This document shows positions 45,080 to 54,163 of a DNA stretch of 64,000 bases, piece by piece (the stretch's first letter is position 1; each line of letters begins with the position of its first letter). The notes below the pieces were generated by a model, which ran no database searches, was not told the DNA's origin, and was given only the letters and a program-made list of their open reading frames with translations. Origin of the DNA: Ponticaulis sp. (lineage in GTDB: Bacteria > Pseudomonadota > Alphaproteobacteria > Caulobacterales > Hyphomonadaceae); assembly GCA_002692725.1 (NCBI GenBank), contig NZLU01000027.1, positions 23,562-87,561 of the forward strand, read 5' to 3'. Both the position numbers and the translations under genes were made by a program.

Positions 45080-45111
45080 TCGCCGCACAAGTCTGAAAGA
45101 AGGCAAGAGTA

Positions 45112-46320
45112 ATGACCGAAATTGTTGTCCCAACGCTGGGTGAATCCGTCACTGAAGCCACTGTCGGGCAATGGCTGAAATCCGCCGGAGACGCCGTTGC
45201 CAAAGACGAAGTGATTGTCGAACTGGAAACCGACAAAGTTGCGGTGGAAGTCACTGCAACCGAAGACGGCGTCCTGTCCGAGATCGTGGCCGCTGAAGGT
45301 GACACTGTCGAGATTGGCGCGCTTCTGGGAAAAATCGAGGCTGGCGCCTCAGGTGCCGCACCGAAGCCGGCTGAAGCGGCTGAAGCTAAGGCTCCGGCTG
45401 AAGAAAAAGTCGCTGAGCCCGTTGGCGCGCCGTCAGGGGATGCTCCGGTTGCACCATCTGTCCGTCGCATCGCTGAAGAGAATAAAATCAACCCGGCCGA
45501 TATTCCGGGCACCGGCAAAGACGGCCGCGCGACCAAAGGTGATGCGCTTGCTTACCTCGATTCCGGCAAGGCTCAGAAAACCGCTGCGCCGGCATCGACG
45601 GCAACGCCACGCGCGATCGGACCTCGCGAAGAGCGCGTGAAAATGACTCGCCTCCGCCAGACCATTGCCCGTCGCCTGAAAGAAGCCCAGGACAATGCGG
45701 CCATGCTGACCACATTCAACGATGTGGACATGACCAACATCATGGAAATGCGCAAGCAGTACAAAGACAGCTTCGAAAAGCGCCATGGCGTGAAGCTTGG
45801 CTTCATGTCTTTCTTCGTGAAGGCCTGCGTCAACGCGCTTCAGGAAATTCCGGCGGTGAATGCCGAGATTGATGGCACAGACATCATCTACAAAAATTTC
45901 TACGATATCGGCGTTGCTGTGGGCACAGATAAAGGGCTCGTCGTGCCGGTTATCCGGGATTGTGATGCTCTGACGCTCGCAGGTATTGAAGGCGCGATCG
46001 GCGAAATGGGTAATAAAGCCCGTAAGGGCGAGCTGCAAATGTCTGACCTTCAGGGCGGCACCTTCACCATCTCTAACGGCGGCGTCTATGGCTCCATGAT
46101 GTCGACCCCGATCCTGAACCCGCCGCAATCCGGCGTTCTGGGCATGCACCGCATCGAGCAGCGTCCTGTTGCGATTGACGGCCAGGTCGTGATCCGCCCG
46201 ATGATGTATCTGGCTCTGTCTTACGACCACCGGATCGTTGACGGCAAAGAGGCTGTGACCTTCCTTGTGCGTGTCAAAGAAGCGCTTGAGAACCCTGAGC
46301 GTATGCTTCTGGGCGTCTGA
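45112..46320 (+). CDS. sucB: dihydrolipoamide succinyltransferase, E2 of 2-oxoglutarate dehydrogenase
   Basis: 402 residues. Lipoyl domain with the modified lysine in [11 protein letters not shown] (about residue 43), an Ala/Glu/Pro linker, E1/E3-binding domain [20 protein letters not shown] (about 120) and the catalytic acyltransferase core with [16 protein letters not shown] (about 370). Completes the sucAB unit and ends with a strong terminator. Confidence 0.96.
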   Translation: MTEIVVPTLGESVTEATVGQWLKSAGDAVAKDEVIVELETDKVAVEVTATEDGVLSEIVAAEGDTVEIGALLGKIEAGASGAAPKPAEAAEAKAPAEEKVAEPVGAPSGDAPVAPSVRRIAEENKINPADIPGTGKDGRATKGDALAYLDSGKAQKTAAPASTATPRAIGPREERVKMTRLRQTIARRLKEAQDNAAMLTTFNDVDMTNIMEMRKQYKDSFEKRHGVKLGFMSFFVKACVNALQEIPAVNAEIDGTDIIYKNFYDIGVAVGTDKGLVVPVIRDCDALTLAGIEGAIGEMGNKARKGELQMSDLQGGTFTISNGGVYGSMMSTPILNPPQSGVLGMHRIEQRPVAIDGQVVIRPMMYLALSYDHRIVDGKEAVTFLVRVKEALENPERMLLGV

Positions 46321-46626
46321 TACGCCTTTCAGAAGATTAAATTTAAGAAAGCCCCGCCTCGTGCGGGGCTTTTTTACAGTCAGATTTTTTGTCCGGACCC
46401 GGCACCAAAACAACATCTAAACAAGTACAGCATCTTGTTTTCATGATGAATACTTTCAGAACGGATGTGTTCGCCACATTTGAGCCATGAAATACGCGCC
46501 GTAATACCTTGGTTCACCCACTTAAAACTATAGCAAAGCCGCTCATTTCCTTGTACTGCGCAGCCGCCGACACGGAACCAGACAAAGGCATGATCCGTTG
46601 TGCAGCGGATGATGGAGTTAGGGCAC
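46321..46626. other. 306-base region between sucB and the peptidase gene
   Basis: Besides the sucB terminator I see no gene and no clear operator here. The promoter of the following three-gene operon should lie in its right half. Confidence 0.4.
46347..46376 (+). terminator. intrinsic terminator after sucB
   Basis: AAAGCCCCGC (46348-46357) pairs perfectly with GCGGGGCTTT (46363-46372), T6 run. Confidence 0.9.
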
Positions 46627-47163
46627 ATGCTGAGATCAAAAACACTGATGGGCGCGCTCGTCGCTGCGAGCGTCGTTTTTTGCGCGCCATCCCACGCCAA
46701 ACAGGACAAAGTCACATTTGGCTATCTTGAGACCGTCTATCTTGGCGATCTCGCTCTGGAAATGAGTGCCAAGCTGGATTCAGGCGCGGATTTCAGCTCG
46801 GTCTATGCACGCGAGATTGATCTCTACCGGGATGACGATGACGATGAGTGGGTGCGTTTCAAACTGGTTGGCGACGACGGACGAACCATTCGCTTCAACA
46901 AAAAGGTCATCCGCACGGCGCTGATCAAAACCAAAACAGGCGGCACGGTGGACCGTCCCGTGATCTCGCTGCGCGTCTGCATTAATGGCCTTGCGGCGGA
47001 TACACCCGTCAATCTGGCGGATCGTTCGGAATTCGATCATCCGTTTTTGGTGGGGCGGGAATACCTCGCGCCACGCATTCTGATCGATTCCGGACAATCA
47101 TACACCGCTGAAAACGAATGCGACCCAGTTTCCTCCGAAGATGAAGAGGATGGCGTGTCATGA
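46627..47163 (+). CDS. secreted retropepsin-like (RimK-associated) aspartic protease
   Basis: 178 residues from ATG 46627, 9 bases after GGAG. Signal peptide ending SHA, then a single-domain fold with the aspartic-protease-type loop LDSGADFSSVYA (about residue 56) and IRFNKKVIRT, PVISLRVCINGL, FLVGREYLAPRILIDS. The family (often labelled ATP-dependent zinc protease) has only one DSG motif and should work as a dimer, as retropepsins do. Acidic C-terminal tail. Overlaps the next gene by four bases. Family partner of RimK-like ligases. Confidence 0.85.
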   Translation: MLRSKTLMGALVAASVVFCAPSHAKQDKVTFGYLETVYLGDLALEMSAKLDSGADFSSVYAREIDLYRDDDDDEWVRFKLVGDDGRTIRFNKKVIRTALIKTKTGGTVDRPVISLRVCINGLAADTPVNLADRSEFDHPFLVGREYLAPRILIDSGQSYTAENECDPVSSEDEEDGVS

Positions 47164-47912
47164 CCGGTCGCACCCAGGCAAGATCGCTGGCCGCAGCGCT
47201 GATCATTTTCAGCGCCGTGTCCGTGGTTTTGCGGCTTGCCTTTCTGCCGCTGGATGCCAATGGCGTCCCGGCGACGCTGACGTCACCTTTTCTGATGTTC
47301 TCAGAAGACCTGCAGGATACGATCCATTCGCTGCTGACAATCCCGCTCGGCATTATCGCGCTTGTGTTCGTGCGCCAATTCATTGGCCTGCCAACCATCG
47401 GCACCTTCATGCCTGTTCTGATTGGCGTGTCGTTTCGCGATACCGGCGTGCTTTACGGGTTACCTCTGTTCATTCTTATTGTGGGCATCGGCATGATTTT
47501 CAGGTTCTATTTCGAACGCCTGAAGCTGCTGCTCGTGCCGCGTCTGGCGGCTATTCTGATCGTCGTTGTGATTGCTATGCTGGGCGCAGCCTTCCTGTTT
47601 ACGAAACTTGGTCTGAATATCGGCCAGTCTGTGTCGCTTTTCCCTATCGTCATTATGGCGATGTCGATTGAGCGCATGGTCATGTCCTGGGAAGAGAATG
47701 GTGCGAAAGAAACACTGCTGCACAGTGCCGGAAGCGTTTTCGTCGCTGTCATCAGCTATTTCATCATGACCGCCCCGTTTGCCGAGGATGTCATGTTCCT
47801 CTTTCCGGAACTTCTGCTCGTGATGTTGGCGCTTGCCATCATGATGGGCCGGTATATCGGTTTCCGGCTCACGGAATACTATCGCTTCAGAGACGTGGGA
47901 CGAGCCATATGA
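47160..47912 (+). CDS. 7TM-transglutaminase-family membrane protein, short form
   Basis: 250 residues. One N-terminal helix, a short periplasmic linker of about 35 residues, then seven hydrophobic helices with LTIPLGIIALVFVRQFIGLPTIGTFMPVLIGVSFRDTG and SIERMVMSWEENG, the 7TM_transglut signature. Usual members are about 500 residues because an inactive transglutaminase domain sits between the first helix and the 7TM block; here that domain is absent. Start and stop overlap both neighbours (ATGA), so the three genes are one unit. Confidence 0.85.
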   Translation: MTGRTQARSLAAALIIFSAVSVVLRLAFLPLDANGVPATLTSPFLMFSEDLQDTIHSLLTIPLGIIALVFVRQFIGLPTIGTFMPVLIGVSFRDTGVLYGLPLFILIVGIGMIFRFYFERLKLLLVPRLAAILIVVVIAMLGAAFLFTKLGLNIGQSVSLFPIVIMAMSIERMVMSWEENGAKETLLHSAGSVFVAVISYFIMTAPFAEDVMFLFPELLLVMLALAIMMGRYIGFRLTEYYRFRDVGRAI

Positions 47913-48865
47913 TTTCCGCATTTTCAGGTCTGCACAAATCCGGTGTGATTGGCATTAACCGCCGCAACCTCACCCTCGTCAGTGAGTTCAATTCCCGTCG
48001 GAATATGCGTCTGGTTGATGATAAGACGATCACCAAGCGCCTTGCACGGGAGGCCGGAATTCCGACGCCTGAGCTGTATGGCGTCGTGGAATGCACACGC
48101 GATTGTTCCCGCGTGGATCGCTACATCAATAAGGATGTTGGCGCGGTGATCAAGCCCGCCAAGGGCTCGCAGGGCCAAGGCATCCTCATCATCACAGATC
48201 AGTATGAGGCACAATGGCGTCGCGGCAGCGGCCAAGTCGTCCAGGGTCACGAACTGAACCATCACACCATCAATGTGATTTCCGGGCTCTACAGCCTTGG
48301 TGGCATGCCCGATGTCGCCATGGTGGAAGAGCGCGTTCAGTTCAACGATGTGTTCGACAATGTCGCCTATAAGGGTGTGCCGGATATACGCGTCATCACC
48401 CTGAAGGGCATTCCGATTGCGGCCATGTTACGCCTGCCGACGGCGGCGTCTGATGGAAAGGCCAATCTGCACCGGGGCGGCGTCGGTGCAGGCATCCGGC
48501 TTCATTCCGGCAAAACCTATGGCGCGATGCAGTGCGGCAGGAAAATCAAAGATCACCCGGACACGAAACATCGTCTGGACGATCTGCAGGTGCCGCACTG
48601 GGAAACGATCCTGGAGATGGCTGCACGAGCTTACGACATGACCGGCCTGGGCTATCTCGGCGCGGATATTGTGCTCGATAAAGATCGCGGACCGCTTTTG
48701 CTCGAGCTGAACGCACGTCCTGGCATCGCCATTCAGATCGCGAATGGCAAGGGTCTTCAGTCTCGGGTCGAACGCGTAACGGGCCTCGAAACCTCGCAAA
48801 TGAATGCCGAACAGCGCGCCATGCTTGGCCAATTGCTCAGCAAATCGGAAGATGATGACGCGTGA
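47909..48865 (+). CDS. alpha-L-glutamate ligase-like ATP-grasp protein
   Basis: 318 residues, RimK-related ATP-grasp enzyme. VIKPAKGSQGQGILII is the ATP-binding glycine loop, with MVEERVQFNDVFD, IRVITLKGIPIAAMLRLPT and LLLELNARPGIAIQIANG (metal ligands Glu/Asn) further on. Predicted to add glutamate or another amino acid to a peptide or small molecule, with the 7TM protein and secreted protease as partners in the same operon. The exact product is unknown for the family. Confidence 0.88.
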   Translation: MISAFSGLHKSGVIGINRRNLTLVSEFNSRRNMRLVDDKTITKRLAREAGIPTPELYGVVECTRDCSRVDRYINKDVGAVIKPAKGSQGQGILIITDQYEAQWRRGSGQVVQGHELNHHTINVISGLYSLGGMPDVAMVEERVQFNDVFDNVAYKGVPDIRVITLKGIPIAAMLRLPTAASDGKANLHRGGVGAGIRLHSGKTYGAMQCGRKIKDHPDTKHRLDDLQVPHWETILEMAARAYDMTGLGYLGADIVLDKDRGPLLLELNARPGIAIQIANGKGLQSRVERVTGLETSQMNAEQRAMLGQLLSKSEDDDA

Positions 48866-49540
48866 TTACTCCGCCCACATGCGGAGGAGGTTTGCGCTCG
48901 TCTTGGATAAGGTGAGCATTTCGGGGCTGTTGACGTCGTGGGTCCGGCCCAGCTCGGCTTTGAGATTATCGAGATCATATAGAATGGTGCGCTGGTCTTC
49001 CCCACGAATTCGGCTCTGAATCCAACCCACACAAACATAGCGCGTTCCAGACGTGACAGGCGTCACCTGATGCAGCGTGTCAGAGGGATAAATCACCATG
49101 TCTCCAGCCGCCGCTTTGACCGAATGGGTCTGGCCAGACTGTTCAATCTGTAATTCACCGCCCTCATAGGTTTCCGGGTCGGACAGGAAAAGCGTGAAAG
49201 AGAGGTCTGTGCGGACTTCGGCGTCCCCCTTCCCCATCAGCGCATTGTCGATGTGCAATCCATAACCACCGCCCGCTTCCGTGCGACTGACAAGAAGTCG
49301 GGACCATTTCTTCGGCCTTGCAAAAGAGCGCACAACGGCATGGCTCGTGACAACTTCGGTCAGAATCTCTTTCAGGCGCGCGCCAGCGCGGGTTGTGAGG
49401 TCAGCCTGCTTATTTTGTTTGACCATACGAGCCACGCTGCCTGCGGTCCGCGTGCCATCTTCCCAGACGAGCAATTTGAGACGCTCCTGAGCAGAGGCCA
49501 GCATTTCCGGGCTGAGAACTTCACCAATGAGCAGAGGCAT
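48866..49540 (-). CDS. Fe2+-dependent dioxygenase (PiuC/YbiX-type PKHD hydroxylase)
   Basis: 224 residues. 2-Oxoglutarate oxygenase core with the metal HxD in GYGLHIDNALMG (about residue 97), distal His in DTLHQVTPVTSGTRY (about 157) and the Arg in TRYVCVGWIQSRIR. The opening GEVLSPEMLASAQERL and the later SPEMLTLSKTSANLLRMW are PiuC/YbiX family hallmarks. PiuC genes usually accompany TonB siderophore receptors and answer to iron; here it is paired divergently with a lipoprotein across a Fur-like dyad. Confidence 0.9.
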   Translation of the reverse strand: MPLLIGEVLSPEMLASAQERLKLLVWEDGTRTAGSVARMVKQNKQADLTTRAGARLKEILTEVVTSHAVVRSFARPKKWSRLLVSRTEAGGGYGLHIDNALMGKGDAEVRTDLSFTLFLSDPETYEGGELQIEQSGQTHSVKAAAGDMVIYPSDTLHQVTPVTSGTRYVCVGWIQSRIRGEDQRTILYDLDNLKAELGRTHDVNSPEMLTLSKTSANLLRMWAE

Positions 49541-49554
49541 TCCACTCCCTCTTG

Positions 49555-49571
49555 ATAATGAGTTGCATTAT
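49555..49571. promoter_or_regulatory. Fur-box-like dyad in the divergent promoter
   Basis: ATAATG-AGTTG-CATTAT, perfect 6-bp arms, in the 95-base space between the iron dioxygenase gene (start 49540) and the lipoprotein gene (start 49636). The GATAATG arm resembles the standard ferric-uptake-regulator box half. Confidence 0.5.
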
Positions 49572-49635
49572 TGCTTCGAATGGGTTTAGGTCGCTTTGCC
49601 TGGAAAAACCACACCAAATTCTAAGGAATCGTCTC

Positions 49636-50508
49636 GTGAAGACTACGACAAACCGCATCACACGCCTCGGACTGACTGCTGCATTGGCTGGAACGACCCT
49701 TTTGACCGCATGTGGAGGTGAGGGGGAGGGCGAAGGTGAAGGCGAGGGCAATATCGCCAGCATCAATGACACATACACCGGCGAGGGAGAAGGTGAAGGC
49801 GAGGGCGAAGGCGCTGCTGAAAGCACCGTTGTCCCGTCTGGTGGGGGCGAAGGCGAAGGCGGCGTAGAGATCGAAAAAGCCGCGACCGACCCCGTTGTTT
49901 TCCGGGCAGCACTTGCCATCACTGAGGCGCATATTGTCGCCGCCCGTGACGCCTATGCCGTTGGAGAAAAACAGGCCGCAGCCGAGATGTTTGCGCATCC
50001 GGTTTCGGAAGTACTGCTCGATGTTGGTCCATATCTTCGCGCGCAGGGCGTCGAGGAGTTTGATGCCATGCTAACCGCGGCCGCAGACGCCGTTTTTGAT
50101 GGCGAGACCGAAGAGCAGATCAACGCCCGCACAGAAGACATTATTGCCACATTGCGTGAAGCCGCGAAAAAAGCTCCGGATGATGGTTCTTCCGAAGCAC
50201 GCATCCAGGCCGGTGTGGCCGCTGACCAGATCGACCGCGCAGCCGTCATGTACGGAATTTCCGGTGAGTCCGACGCTTATGAGCCTTATCTTGACGGGTA
50301 TGGCTTCATGATTGCGGCTGAAGCCGCCTATGAGCAGGAAAAAGCTGCCATCAATAGTGAACTTCCTGAGGCTGCAGCAAGTATTGAAGCGGCTCTGGAA
50401 CTCATGAAATCAGCTTATCCAACTGTGGAACGTCCAGAGACTCTCGACAAGAATCCAGCTGCTCTGACAGCTGCTTCATCGGCCATTTTGCTCGCACTGG
50501 GCGGTTAA
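49636..50508 (+). CDS. lipoprotein with Gly-Glu repeats, function unknown
   Basis: 290 residues from GTG 49636, 8 bases after AAGGA. Lipobox LTAC; the mature protein begins Cys-Gly-Gly-Glu and then alternates Gly-Glu for about five repeats, with a second run and a third shorter one by about residue 75. The remaining 215 residues are an acidic, mostly helical domain (AALAITEAHIVAARDAY and ASIEAALELMKSAYP). The architecture recalls imelysin-type iron-regulated lipoproteins, but I do not see their motif. Divergent from the iron dioxygenase, so iron-related by context. Stop overlaps the convergent patatin gene. Confidence 0.7.
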   Translation: MKTTTNRITRLGLTAALAGTTLLTACGGEGEGEGEGEGNIASINDTYTGEGEGEGEGEGAAESTVVPSGGGEGEGGVEIEKAATDPVVFRAALAITEAHIVAARDAYAVGEKQAAAEMFAHPVSEVLLDVGPYLRAQGVEEFDAMLTAAADAVFDGETEEQINARTEDIIATLREAAKKAPDDGSSEARIQAGVAADQIDRAAVMYGISGESDAYEPYLDGYGFMIAAEAAYEQEKAAINSELPEAAASIEAALELMKSAYPTVERPETLDKNPAALTAASSAILLALGG

Positions 50509-52985
50509 AACCCTTTTCCTGTCAGGAGAGCTTTTACCTCGTCTAACACCGGATTACTGATGCGTTGGCGGCACATATGCTCCACCGCATCCTGTGACAG
50601 GGTCCAGCCCAGCGGAACGCTTCGATAATCGTTGGGCTCACCCTCCTCCGCATCAAAAGCTGTCAGTCTTGCGGGGTAGGGTTCGCAGTGAAGATCCTCT
50701 TCAGAGCGATTCCAGCCGACCGCCAGCTCGATACGTCTCAAACGATTGTGTGAGATATCATCGAGACGCTCAAGCGAATCCACACCACGGGCCATGCGCG
50801 TATTGACGACCGTCACGAGAACTGAATTCGTTTCGTGTGAAATGGTTGGCGGGTTAGAGGTCTTGGGCTGTTCCGCAACAATCGCGATCGGTACAATCTG
50901 AATAAGGTCGGCCACGCATTTTTGTTCACCGTCGACAATCTGTCCGCAATAAGCAGTGATTATTTCGTTGAGGCGTCGATAGGTTCGAACAGCAATATCT
51001 GCGCCGGAATTCTCGAAATAGGCCCCGTCAACAAACCGGTCAAAGCCTTTGGCCGGACAGTCATCATAGCCCTTCAGATCAATCCGTCCGGCAGGGCTTA
51101 CGCCGGTAAACCGCGCTGAAAGGTGTGCCGCCGTCGCCAGAGACATGCCGCGTCCATCCGCCTCGACCAGATCGACAAAATCGCGGCTTTCACACCCACT
51201 CGAGTCTGCGTACCTGACCGGCGACACATGCCACGTCCCTCCCGACCGCACAGATGTCGTGTTGAAGGTCAGAAGCGGCACAGCGCCCAGCGCGCCGAGC
51301 GGCTGCCGCCCCTCTTCTGCATTCCACAACCCCCGAAAATCCTCACTGAAGAGATCGGACCCGGTCTCTCGTTTCCAACCATCCTGCCAGGATCCTTCCA
51401 GCCATTTTGCGCGATCGAGCGCATGTAGTGGAAACGGGACAAAGTCGGTGAACAGGTCATGATAGAGCGCGCCTGCCGTCACAGGAGACAGGAAATCCTG
51501 GGTCAGAAAGGCGTCTACCGTCATTGATGCCGACTGCCCGCTCTCTTGTTCCTCAACAATCGACGCGCCATAGGTTGCTGCACCCAGCGCGCCACCGGAC
51601 ACACCTGACACAAGGAAAATATGATCTCGCGTCTTGAAGCCGGAGCTCGGCGTGACGGCGTCCAGATCTGCAAGTACGGATCCGGTCCAATAGGCCGCTC
51701 GTGCCCCACCGCCCTCTGCCGCAATGATGAGAACAGGAAAGGCGGGGTCGTCCATTGTCTTTGGCAGCGCGTCCTGGCGCGCTTCAAGCCAATCAACAAT
51801 ATAGGGTTCTATCCTGGGCGCCCGAACCTCAGGTGTCTCGTCCGCGGACAGGCGCGCAATTGTATGATTGTCGTTGAACTGAGAGGCAAAAGCCAGCCAG
51901 ACAGTAAACAACAAAATCGCAGGAGGCAGTTTCCAGAACCGCGTATAATAACAGAAGACGAATGTGCCAAAGGCCAGCAAACCCGCAATGGCAAGGAACA
52001 ATATCGCCGCTGCACCAATCATTTGCGGCAGCCTGACCGGGAAGATCAGAAACCCGATCGCGGCAATCGCGTGAAACACCAGAATGCCATACAAAAGATA
52101 CCGGACTTTCTGCGAAAACCGGTCTGGCATGCTTTGATCAAACAGATCGGCTTCGCGGAATTCATTCCCTGCGGCTTTCACTGCGTTCCCGGCCTGTTCA
52201 GCCAGCAATGCCACGCGATTGAGAAGATCCCTTTGCCGCTCGGTGTCGTGAGTCCGTGAGGCTTCATCGAGGGTCTCTTCGGCCTCTTCCAGCGCCTCAT
52301 CAATGTCGCTGAGCGCTTCGGCCTTAGCGGCGGCGGCCTCATTGGCGGGGGAGAGCGGCGTGCCGGTCTCGCGTGCCATTTCCTCGGCTTCATCACGCTC
52401 ATGCTGTTCCTGGATCCAGTCGTGAATATAGCGACGAGAAATCCAGTAGATCAGCAGAAGAATGAGCGCGAGGATGGAATAGAAGATGGCTTCCTGTGCC
52501 ATCTGCATGGAGAGATAGGATAAGGCGCAACTGATCGGAAGCGCCAGCCCAAGCCCCCGGGCCACGGCCATGCGTACGACCACATGCCAGTCGGGCGGAT
52601 CAAAGGGACAGGGCGTGTAAGGATAGCGAATGCTCAACAAACCACGTGCGAACGCCCAGGCGATGAAAGCATACACCGCGCAAGCTGCAAGGGTGGTCCA
52701 GTAGCGGCCAGACAGCCCCGCAGCCCCCTGAGCCCGGGCGTCAAGATTGGAATGCTCCAGCGGCATGGCGGCCAGAACATCTTTTATCTGCTCGTTCCCG
52801 ACGACCAGAAAGCACAGAACCAGCGTAATCAGAATCGGCCACCAGGCTGGACGAATAACATCCCAGAGCTCGACAGCATGGTCCCAGTGATTGTCGACGG
52901 GCTCATACTCATCCAGACGAGGCCGATGCCGCCGCGTGATCTCATCGGATTTGAGGCGCTCAAATCGCCTTTCGTCTTTAATCAT
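50505..52985 (-). CDS. large membrane patatin-like phospholipase
   Basis: 826 residues from ATG 52985; a start at 53027 adds 14 residues without a better ribosome site. N-terminal half: four to five membrane helices in two blocks (about 40-180 and 300-380), separated by a charged helical region (EEALEEAEETLDEASR). C-terminal half: patatin hydrolase with oxyanion loop EGGGARAAY (about 420), nucleophile GVSGGALG (about 460) and catalytic Asp in VDGAYFENSGA (about 650). A putative lipid acyl hydrolase in the membrane; twin-block anchoring is unusual for patatins. Confidence 0.85.
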   Translation of the reverse strand: MIKDERRFERLKSDEITRRHRPRLDEYEPVDNHWDHAVELWDVIRPAWWPILITLVLCFLVVGNEQIKDVLAAMPLEHSNLDARAQGAAGLSGRYWTTLAACAVYAFIAWAFARGLLSIRYPYTPCPFDPPDWHVVVRMAVARGLGLALPISCALSYLSMQMAQEAIFYSILALILLLIYWISRRYIHDWIQEQHERDEAEEMARETGTPLSPANEAAAAKAEALSDIDEALEEAEETLDEASRTHDTERQRDLLNRVALLAEQAGNAVKAAGNEFREADLFDQSMPDRFSQKVRYLLYGILVFHAIAAIGFLIFPVRLPQMIGAAAILFLAIAGLLAFGTFVFCYYTRFWKLPPAILLFTVWLAFASQFNDNHTIARLSADETPEVRAPRIEPYIVDWLEARQDALPKTMDDPAFPVLIIAAEGGGARAAYWTGSVLADLDAVTPSSGFKTRDHIFLVSGVSGGALGAATYGASIVEEQESGQSASMTVDAFLTQDFLSPVTAGALYHDLFTDFVPFPLHALDRAKWLEGSWQDGWKRETGSDLFSEDFRGLWNAEEGRQPLGALGAVPLLTFNTTSVRSGGTWHVSPVRYADSSGCESRDFVDLVEADGRGMSLATAAHLSARFTGVSPAGRIDLKGYDDCPAKGFDRFVDGAYFENSGADIAVRTYRRLNEIITAYCGQIVDGEQKCVADLIQIVPIAIVAEQPKTSNPPTISHETNSVLVTVVNTRMARGVDSLERLDDISHNRLRRIELAVGWNRSEEDLHCEPYPARLTAFDAEEGEPNDYRSVPLGWTLSQDAVEHMCRQRISNPVLDEVKALLTGKGF

Positions 52986-53182
52986 ACGTCCAGATCCCGG
53001 AAAGTGTAGGGATTTTGCGCCGGGCATAACCGGTCGTCAATCCAATGAACAGGGTAGACAACACTTCTAGGATCGTCCCGGCTGGAATCTGGCAAATCGC
53101 CGCGTCGGTCACGCGCAGCTGTTCTTTTGATATTCGCGGAGACATTTTTGCAGTAGACTAAACTCAGAGAGGGAACCACACC

Positions 53183-54163
53183 ATGTCTGATCACCCATCT
53201 GACACGATGCCGAAGCTTTCCCGCCGCACAGCACTCGGGCTGGGCGCGGCGAGCCTGATGGCGTTCCAAGCCAGCGCGCTCGATTCTGTGGTCCAGCCCG
53301 GCCAGCTCAAACCAAATGAATATGTCTGGATGCCGGAGATCGCGCCGCGCGGTGCTGTGGCCATCATCGTCTCGATTCCAGACCAGATGGTGCATGTCTA
53401 TCGCGGCGGGATCAGGATTGGCGTCTCCAGTTGCTCAACCGGCATGAAGGGGCATATCACCCCGACCGGCGTCTTTACCATCCTCCAGAAAAACAAGGAT
53501 CATTATTCGAACCTTTACGACAACGCCCCCATGCCGAACATGCAACGACTCACATGGGGCGGCATTGCCATACATGCGGGCCATCTGCCCGGCTATCCGG
53601 CCTCGCACGGCTGTATTCGCCTGCCCCGAGCTTTCTCAGACGAACTGTTCAGGATCACCCATCTCGGCACGCCGGTCATCATCTCAGGGGATACAAATGA
53701 TCCGTGGAGCTTGCAGCATCCGGGCATGGTGCTGACCAGAAACCAGTCAGACAAATTCTCGACAGCGGCCCGAAAACGCCCACCAACGGACTGGAAAGAC
53801 GCCTCGGAATTCCCGGTCGTCACACTAATCGCCTCTTCAGCGGACCGTAAGGTCCAATTGCTTCAAAACGGCAGTCTTCTGGCCGAAAGCCCGCTCTATG
53901 TTTCAGGCAGCCCGCGCCTTGGCGAACATGTGCTGATGCTCGAGAAAGCCGATGCAGGATATGGGGTCTGGTGGCGCGGCGTCACCACATCGCCAACAAG
54001 CCTGATGACAGGGCGTTCACCGCAATTGCGCATCGATGCCAGTCCGGAGTTTACGCGGCTTCTGCCAACTCGTCTTCACGAAGGCTCGACCTTTGTGATC
54101 ACCGATTATTCGCTGACGCCTGACCGTCGTTCGAACCCGGATTTCACTATCCTGACGAGTTGA
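53183..54163 (+). CDS. L,D-transpeptidase family protein, Tat-type signal
   Basis: 326 residues. Twin-arginine-like leader (LSRRTALGLGAASLMA), then a YkuD domain: IPDQMVHVYRGGIRIGVS, PTGVFTILQK, and the active site IAIHAGHLPGYPASHGCIRLP with the cysteine near residue 145 and SHGCxR complete. Such enzymes make 3-3 cross-links in peptidoglycan or attach proteins to it. A second half of about 140 residues shows another beta-domain (VVTLIASSADRKVQLLQNG) like a repeated YkuD-related fold without catalytic residues. Confidence 0.88.
   Translation: MSDHPSDTMPKLSRRTALGLGAASLMAFQASALDSVVQPGQLKPNEYVWMPEIAPRGAVAIIVSIPDQMVHVYRGGIRIGVSSCSTGMKGHITPTGVFTILQKNKDHYSNLYDNAPMPNMQRLTWGGIAIHAGHLPGYPASHGCIRLPRAFSDELFRITHLGTPVIISGDTNDPWSLQHPGMVLTRNQSDKFSTAARKRPPTDWKDASEFPVVTLIASSADRKVQLLQNGSLLAESPLYVSGSPRLGEHVLMLEKADAGYGVWWRGVTTSPTSLMTGRSPQLRIDASPEFTRLLPTRLHEGSTFVITDYSLTPDRRSNPDFTILTS

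Noticed and set aside
45433..46416. 327-residue leftward frame
   Set aside because: Antisense to sucB and its terminator.
49714..49863. CRISPR or satellite-like repeat
   Set aside because: The GGCGAGGGCGAA-type repetition is codon repetition for Gly-Glu inside a lipoprotein gene, not spacer-separated repeats.
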